The notes beneath the pieces were generated by a model. The model was not told where the DNA came from and searched no databases. It saw only the letters and a program-made list of their open reading frames with translations. This document shows, piece after piece, positions 59,200 through 64,000 of a stretch of 64,000 nt of DNA. Made by a program: the position numbers and the translations under genes. Position 1 is the first letter of the stretch. Each line of letters begins with the position of its first letter. The stretch is from contig CAIWKO010000045.1 in NCBI GenBank assembly GCA_903913285.1, forward strand, positions 130,068 to 194,067, in the 5' to 3' direction. This stretch comes from an uncultured Bacteroidales bacterium (lineage in GTDB: Bacteria > Bacteroidota > Bacteroidia > Bacteroidales > CAIWKO01).

Positions 59200-60438
59200 T
59201 TATTTTTTTGCATGGTAATATAGTACCGAACAATTTGAATCAATAAGTATCTTTCGGGCAACATCTTGAATTTCCGAAGCGCTCACGCTAAGATAATTGT
59301 CGATTTCGGTATTAACAAGCTGCGTATCGCCCAACAGATTTGATACGCCCAGTTTCATCGCCCGGTTCAGTATGCTTTCGTTCGAAAATACCATGGCCGA
59401 TTCCAGTTTGTTTTTAATTTTATCCAGTTCCTTTTCGCCTATGGTGTTGTTTTTAATATGTTCAATTTCCTCGTCGATGGCTGCTTCGGCCTGTTCCAAG
59501 CTGATGCCCTTCATCGGTTTGCCGCTGAACACAAACAGCCCTTCGTCCATGTCGCTTGTAATGTATGCATCCAGCTCGCTGAAAAGTTTCTTTTCTTTCA
59601 CCAGAATATTGTAGAGGCGCGACGAATTCCCGTTCGATAGTATGTCCGAAAGCATATCGGTGGCATAAAACGCTGCATCTTTGCGGGCGCACATGTGATA
59701 AGCCTTGCACAACATATCAAACGGCACATCGCGTTCCACATGCAGGTTCTTACGTTCGGTCTGCACAGGCTCTTTGGGAATGTTCCGCACATAGACTTCG
59801 CCTTTCACGATAGGAGCAAACCACGTTTCGCAAAACTTCCTGACCTCATCTTCGGTGATGTTGCCGACAACCGACAAAATGGCATTCTTCGGATGATAAA
59901 ACTTTTTATAGAAGGTGCGCACATCGTCCATGGTGGCATTTTCAATGTGGCTGATGTCTTTGCCTATGGTCGACCAGCGATAGGGGTGTGTGGTATAAAC
60001 AAACGGGCGCATCAGCAGCCAGAAATCGCCGTAAGGCTGGTTCAGATAGCGTTGTTTAAATTCTTCTATCACCACGTTGCGTTGCACTTCGAGGCTTTTT
60101 TCGGAAAAGGCCAGATCGAGCATTCGGTCCGATTCAAGCCAAAAAGCGGTGTCCAGATTTTGGAACGGAATAGTAAGGTAAAAGTCAGTGAAATCGTTAT
60201 TGGTAAAGGCATTGTTTTCGCCTCCGGCTTTTTGCAGAGGTTCGTCGTATGAAGGGATATTCACCGAACCGCCAAACATCAGATGCTCGAACAAATGTGC
60301 AAAGCCTGTTTTGTCGGGATGCTCGTCGCGGGCGCCGACATTATACAATAGGTTCATGGCCACCATAGGGGTGGAGGTATCGGTGCTCACAATAACCTGC
60401 AATCCGTTTTCGAGTTTAAATTCCGAGTAATCTATCAT
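59200..60438 (-). CDS. M16-family zinc peptidase, active subunit
   Basis: This is a 412-residue protein with the inverted zinc motif HLFEH (His48, Glu51, His52) in TGFAHLFEHLMFGGS and the downstream Glu in the NDFTDFYLTI/LE region. The PFVYTTHPYRWSTIGKDISH block is typical of M16B peptidases. It has no signal peptide; its natural partner is probably the inactive homologue encoded at 57526-58806. These heterodimers cut small peptides inside a closed chamber. The promoter element at 60458-60465 precedes it. The three-gene unit continues into the basic lipoprotein gene. Confidence 0.92.
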   Translation of the reverse strand: MIDYSEFKLENGLQVIVSTDTSTPMVAMNLLYNVGARDEHPDKTGFAHLFEHLMFGGSVNIPSYDEPLQKAGGENNAFTNNDFTDFYLTIPFQNLDTAFWLESDRMLDLAFSEKSLEVQRNVVIEEFKQRYLNQPYGDFWLLMRPFVYTTHPYRWSTIGKDISHIENATMDDVRTFYKKFYHPKNAILSVVGNITEDEVRKFCETWFAPIVKGEVYVRNIPKEPVQTERKNLHVERDVPFDMLCKAYHMCARKDAAFYATDMLSDILSNGNSSRLYNILVKEKKLFSELDAYITSDMDEGLFVFSGKPMKGISLEQAEAAIDEEIEHIKNNTIGEKELDKIKNKLESAMVFSNESILNRAMKLGVSNLLGDTQLVNTEIDNYLSVSASEIQDVARKILIDSNCSVLYYHAKK

Positions 60439-60457
60439 CTTGGTTTTTTTCTAATAG

Positions 60458-60465
60458 CAAAGGTA
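60458..60465 (-). promoter_or_regulatory. putative -7 element of the M16 operon
   Basis: TACCTTTG followed by C on the minus strand, 19 bp before the ATG at 60438, is a perfect TAnnTTTG match. No -33 box is seen at the usual distance. Confidence 0.45.
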
Positions 60466-60573
60466 GCGGTTTTTTGGTATTTCCGATGTCATAAGCATTC
60501 GGGCATAAATACAGAAGTGCTGTCGGCAATTCAATAAAATTATGTTATTTTGCATCGTAAATAACGTGCAATC

Positions 60574-62052
60574 ATGAATCAACCCATCCAGATCTATAAT
60601 ACTTTAAGCCGTACCAAAGAAAAATTCCAACCCATCAACCCGCCCTTTGTGGGGATGTATGTTTGCGGGCCTACTGTCTACGGTGAGCCGCATCTGGGTC
60701 ATGCGCGGCCTGCCATCACGTTCGATTTGATTTTCCGCTATCTCAAATATGCAGGTTACAAAGTGCGCTATGTGCGCAACATCACCGATGTGGGACATCT
60801 GGAAAACGATGCCGACGAAGGAGAAGACAAGATAGAAAAGAAAGCCCGTCTCGAAAAGCTCGAACCCATGGAAGTGGCACAATTCTATACCAACAGCTAT
60901 CACGAAGCCATGCGCCTGCTGAATGTATTGCCTCCAAGCATCGAGCCCAAAGCTTCCGGTCATATCATCGAGCAGATGGATATCGTGAAAAAAATACTGG
61001 ATGCAGGCTTTGCTTATATCTCGAATGGTTCGGTCTATTTCAATGTGAAAAAATACAGCGAAACCCATCAATACGGAAAACTTTCGGGCCGCGTACTCGA
61101 CGACCTTCTGGCCAACACCCGCGAACTCGACGGGCAAGACGAGAAACAAAACCCCTACGACTTTGCCTTGTGGAAAAAAGCTTCGCCCGAACACATCATG
61201 CGCTGGAAATCGCCCTGGAGCGACGGCTTCCCCGGATGGCATCTCGAATGTTCGGCCATGAGCGCCAAATATCTCGGCGAACATTTCGACATACACGGCG
61301 GCGGCATGGACCTGATGTTTCCTCACCACGAATCCGAAATTGCCCAATCCGTGGCTGCAAACCGTGTAGAACCCTGCAACTACTGGGTGCATAACAATAT
61401 GATCACCATCAACGGCCAGAAGATGGGCAAATCATTAAACAATTTCATCAACCTTGCCGAGTTTTTCAGCGGCAAGCATCCTTTGCTCACTCAGGCATAC
61501 AGCCCCATGACCATCCGCTTCTTCATCCTGCAGGCCCACTATCGCGGCACCCTCGATTTTTCGAACGAAGCACTGCAGGCTGCCGAAAAAGCTTACAAAC
61601 GATTGCTGACAGCTTATAACATCCTTTTGAAAATTGTTCCCGCCCAACAAACCGATGCCGAACTCGCGCAGTTCATCCCCGCTTTTGCCGCCAAATGCCA
61701 CGAAGCCATGAACGACGATTTCAACAGCCCCATTCTCATAGCCAATTTGTTCGAAACCACCCGCTGGATAAACGGCCTCAACGAAAACAAATTCAGCATC
61801 AATAAAACCGACCTCGACGCGTTTACCCATACATTCCATACCTTTATGTTCGACATACTGGGCCTCACCAACGAAACCGCCGCCGACACCACACTAACCA
61901 CCGAAGGCCTGATGGACCTCATACTTTCCATACGTCAGCAAGCCAAAACCAATAAAGACTTTGCCACTTCCGACAAAATACGCGACGAACTGAAAAAACT
62001 AAACATCACTATCAAAGATACCAAGGACGGGGCAACCTGGAATATGGAATAA
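60574..62052 (+). CDS. cysS: cysteinyl-tRNA synthetase
   Basis: This is a 492-residue class I aminoacyl-tRNA synthetase. The zinc-binding start [18 protein letters not shown] contains Cys31 and the HIGH-like HLGH (40-43). [18 protein letters not shown] holds further zinc ligands, and [10 protein letters not shown] is the KMSKS loop. The C-terminal helical domain with LRDEL-type [19 protein letters not shown] completes the protein. It charges tRNA-Cys. Codon choice is more GC-rich than in most of the window. It is transcribed alone on the plus strand and ends close to a palindrome (62063-62082) that may serve both convergent genes. Confidence 0.97.
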   Translation: MNQPIQIYNTLSRTKEKFQPINPPFVGMYVCGPTVYGEPHLGHARPAITFDLIFRYLKYAGYKVRYVRNITDVGHLENDADEGEDKIEKKARLEKLEPMEVAQFYTNSYHEAMRLLNVLPPSIEPKASGHIIEQMDIVKKILDAGFAYISNGSVYFNVKKYSETHQYGKLSGRVLDDLLANTRELDGQDEKQNPYDFALWKKASPEHIMRWKSPWSDGFPGWHLECSAMSAKYLGEHFDIHGGGMDLMFPHHESEIAQSVAANRVEPCNYWVHNNMITINGQKMGKSLNNFINLAEFFSGKHPLLTQAYSPMTIRFFILQAHYRGTLDFSNEALQAAEKAYKRLLTAYNILLKIVPAQQTDAELAQFIPAFAAKCHEAMNDDFNSPILIANLFETTRWINGLNENKFSINKTDLDAFTHTFHTFMFDILGLTNETAADTTLTTEGLMDLILSIRQQAKTNKDFATSDKIRDELKKLNITIKDTKDGATWNME

Positions 62053-62062
62053 TTATTTGTAG

Positions 62063-62082
62063 GGACACGACATGTCATGTCC
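62063..62082. repeat. near-perfect 20-bp palindrome between convergent genes
   Basis: GGACACGACA / TGTCATGTCC pairs at all but one of ten positions. It lies between the cysS stop and the stop of the convergent lipoprotein gene. Similar GACATGTC-type palindromes occur as dispersed intergenic elements in Bacteroidota, from memory; it may also act as a terminator hairpin. Confidence 0.5.
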
Positions 62083-62088
62083 TTCAAC

Positions 62089-62724
62089 CTAATTTTTCAA
62101 ATACCACAAGAGCCCTTCATCTGTTTTAAACCCAAGCAGACCTTGGCTTGTATTATAATAGGCTGTTTTAATGTTATTATTAGAAGTTAATGTATAAACA
62201 TTATAATACTTGTTTGGCCCGACAAACAGGCTGTCACTAAAAGAAACGTTATCAGCATGTATTCCCATTAATACAGACAAATCATTAAATGCAAATCTGC
62301 TATCAAAAACCCAATCTTGAGAATCAGTATATTGAATTTGCAAATAAAATAATTTATGGAAAGCATTATCATAATAATAAACAAGCAATTCAAGTTCCAG
62401 ATAACCATAATTATTTGCTTGTTCAAAGTGAGTAACATTATTTCTAATATAATAATAGTCAGGTTCGCATTCGCCATAGTAATATTCGAAAATGTGATCT
62501 TTCTCGTATTCACCAAATTTTCTATAACCGGAGTAAAAATAAAGCGAATATCCAACCGAATCTTTAAAAACAATTTTTTCGGTTCCGCTATAGGGTACAA
62601 TACTTAAATCGGTTGAAATGAAATCAACAGTGCCTAAATTTTTTGGCTTACCGCATTTATTACATTGAACAAACACCATCACCAAAATCATCCCAACGCT
62701 CAACAGAAATATTTTTCTTTTCAT
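62089..62724 (-). CDS. lipoprotein of unknown function
   Basis: This is a 211-residue protein with a lipoprotein signal (VFVQC, Cys21) and the mature start NKCGKPKNLGTVDFISTDLS. The rest is beta-rich (KIVFKDSVGYSLYFYSGYRK; YLELELLVYYYDNAFHKLFY; YYNVYTLTSNNNIKTAYYN) and ends with GLLGFKTDEGLLWYLKN, a phrase common in small Bacteroidota lipoproteins of unknown function. It is probably attached to the outer membrane. It lies alone on the minus strand, 36 bp from the convergent cysS stop. No domain is recognised. Confidence 0.72.
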   Translation of the reverse strand: MKRKIFLLSVGMILVMVFVQCNKCGKPKNLGTVDFISTDLSIVPYSGTEKIVFKDSVGYSLYFYSGYRKFGEYEKDHIFEYYYGECEPDYYYIRNNVTHFEQANNYGYLELELLVYYYDNAFHKLFYLQIQYTDSQDWVFDSRFAFNDLSVLMGIHADNVSFSDSLFVGPNKYYNVYTLTSNNNIKTAYYNTSQGLLGFKTDEGLLWYLKN

Positions 62725-62794
62725 TGTAATTTATATTGACTTCGAAAGTTTTCTACGCATAAAATTACTAATTATAACCATTCAACCTCAAAAA

Positions 62795-62831
62795 AAAAAC
62801 TCCCTCAGCCATCACAACCAAGAGAGTTTTT
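62795..62831 (-). terminator. weak intrinsic terminator of the terminal unknown gene
   Basis: AAAAACTC (62795-62802) pairs with GAGTTTTT (62824-62831), and the stem can extend with mismatches (CCT / AGA). A T run follows on the minus strand (A run from 62790). It is 26 bp after the stop of the gene at 62858. Confidence 0.55.
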
Positions 62832-62857
62832 CACTTTTATCTATTCACTATTACCTA

Positions 62858-63838
62858 TTAACTACCAGGTGTTCCATCATCAATAGCCTTCATCTCCGTA
62901 ATAACTTCCGTCGTTTCCCCTGCCTTAATATCAAACTTAATAACCACGTCATTATACGTAGCTTTTCTCAAAATCGCCGTATAACTGCCTTCCTTCAAAT
63001 CCACCAACAGTCCGCCTTCATCGTCTGTGTTCAACACATAATCCGTACCTTCTATCGTCAGTTCGGCATCCTCTATCCAACTGTCGTCTATACCAAAATC
63101 TTTCGCCGTAAAATCCAGTTCACCCATTTTGGCTGCCAGTTGTTCAGCCAGTTTCTGTTCTTTCTCAACCTTAGTAGTTCCATCATGTCTGATTCGTTTC
63201 AGCAGCAAACTAATCGTATATTCCTTTGCTCTCACATTTCCCTTAAACAAAGTCTTCCCTGCCAAACAAATGTTCAGCGTCATGTTCCACATATCATCAA
63301 ACTTAACGTGATTTTCGCTCACAGCCAATTGCTTATCTGCTTCCATTTGATTTTGTTTCTGATTCAGCAGCCTAACCTGCTCAGCTTTTGCTTTCATGCC
63401 GTCCCATTGTCCTGAACTCCATCCCTGATCTTCCAGCGCATCATTATTATCCTCTATATTCTTATTCAGCACCGTCATCGCCAAAGCCAAACCTTCCATA
63501 TTATCTCGCGAAATACATTTCCGAACATCGCTCACACCCATATCTTTCACCTCCATATTCAAATTACTGCCTGCATTAGTAGCAAAAACAATAATATCAT
63601 CCAAATCCGTTCTCAGGCTTATCGCGGTGGTCATCAACAATTTTGTAATCGTAGCTTTTTGCTTAATATAAAACTTAGTAGCCACAATACCTTCACACAC
63701 CTCTATCGCTGCTATTGTATCATCTTCAAAAGTGCCCAGATATTTTTTATACTTTGTCGTAAACTTTGTTTTATCAGTATGAAAACTGTCGATAACAAAT
63801 CTCGACAAAACCGTTTTATCTTCAATTTTTGGATGCAT
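62858..63838 (-). CDS. cytoplasmic protein of unknown family with C-terminal beta-sandwich
   Basis: This is a 326-residue protein with no signal peptide or membrane helix. Residues about 1-250 are helical and charged (KFTTKYKKYLGTFEDDTIAA; NQKQNQMEADKQLAVSENHV; TKVEKEQKLAEQLAAKMGEL). Residues about 258-320 look like a single carboxypeptidase-regulatory-like sandwich (AELTIEGTDYVLNTDDEGGL, KEGSYTAILRKATYNDVVIK, AGETTEVITEM). This plan, helical N-terminus plus such a sandwich, and the C-ending codon preference resemble the protein at 12245-13462, though I see no clear sequence identity. A full promoter match precedes it at 63876-63908. Function unknown. Confidence 0.75.
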   Translation of the reverse strand: MHPKIEDKTVLSRFVIDSFHTDKTKFTTKYKKYLGTFEDDTIAAIEVCEGIVATKFYIKQKATITKLLMTTAISLRTDLDDIIVFATNAGSNLNMEVKDMGVSDVRKCISRDNMEGLALAMTVLNKNIEDNNDALEDQGWSSGQWDGMKAKAEQVRLLNQKQNQMEADKQLAVSENHVKFDDMWNMTLNICLAGKTLFKGNVRAKEYTISLLLKRIRHDGTTKVEKEQKLAEQLAAKMGELDFTAKDFGIDDSWIEDAELTIEGTDYVLNTDDEGGLLVDLKEGSYTAILRKATYNDVVIKFDIKAGETTEVITEMKAIDDGTPGS

Positions 63839-63875
63839 AATACTAGATTTTTAAATTAATACTAAAAATCAAAAG

Positions 63876-63908
63876 CAAATATAAATAAAAAAACAAGAAA
63901 ATTACAAA
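63876..63908 (-). promoter_or_regulatory. Bacteroidota-type promoter of the terminal unknown gene
   Basis: On the minus strand TTTG (63905-63908), a 21-nt spacer and TATATTTG (63876-63883) fit the -33/-7 consensus. The -7 box is 37 bp before the ATG at 63838. The remainder to 64000 shows nothing else. Confidence 0.55.
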
Positions 63909-64000
63909 AATTAACAAATTAATTTTACACTAATAATCGATAATACGTACATGCCTTAATCCACAAGCATTTTAGACAGTACACTTAACCATCAACAAAC

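Overview
The window looks like a chromosomal segment of an uncultured member of the Bacteroidota. The evidence is the AT-rich composition, several promoter elements of the TAnnTTTG type at operon starts, at least four proteins ending in type-A or type-B type IX secretion (T9SS) sorting domains, an LptE-TPR-SecG-GroES-GroEL gene string, an FtsZ ending in NSFLHDNVD, lineage-typical DUF4834, DUF5723 and YfhO proteins, and a radical-SAM enzyme of the futalosine menaquinone route. No rRNA, tRNA, CRISPR array, transposase or prophage was found. The T9SS secretion machinery itself is not in the window; only cargo proteins are.

Region by region. 1-6726 (minus): a compact, translationally coupled set built around two acyl carrier proteins, a stand-alone adenylation enzyme, a GNAT acyltransferase, a KAS III, two short-chain dehydrogenases, a metallo-beta-lactamase-fold hydrolase and a deacetylase cut by the window edge. 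It probably makes and transfers an unusual acyl or aminoacyl group, perhaps onto a surface sugar. 7-13.5 kb (plus): accessory region with a T9SS cargo protein, a FISUMP-domain protein flanked by two copies of a hairpin repeat, a small HTH-like protein, a 21-bp tandem array and a cytoplasmic protein of unknown family. 13.5-19 kb (minus): YfhO membrane protein, DUF4834, ribosomal protein L34, and a glycosyltransferase paired with a sigma-54 activator. 19-29 kb: methyltransferase, TonB-dependent receptor, small beta-barrel protein, DNA polymerase III delta, AMP nucleosidase, an orphan HsdR-N nuclease domain and a secreted subtilase. 29-36 kb: PepD, an ECF sigma factor with a membrane-anchored presumed anti-sigma partner, a PqqD-like protein, patatin and an OPT transporter. 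36-42 kb: a large T9SS cargo protein, ElbB, MqnC and an M17 aminopeptidase. 42-55 kb (all minus): YqeY, FtsZ, GroEL/ES, SecG, TPR, LptE, DUF5723, a lipoprotein, and a DUF3352-like protein with a propeller-like tail. 55-64 kb: RNase HII, polysaccharide deacetylase, a very basic repeat lipoprotein, an M16/SnoaL/M16 operon, CysRS, a lipoprotein and a second cytoplasmic unknown resembling the one at 12.2 kb in layout.

The strongest unexplained structure is a set of intergenic tandem arrays. Three arrays of unrelated sequence (near 12.0, 39.5 and 52.0 kb) have exactly the same 21-bp period, and a fourth (28.8-29.0 kb) has a 43-bp period. The best candidate for an undescribed pathway is the ACP-centred cluster at the left edge. 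The best candidates for undescribed proteins are the basic repeat lipoprotein (56.3-57.5 kb) and the two cytoplasmic unknowns (12.2 and 62.9 kb).
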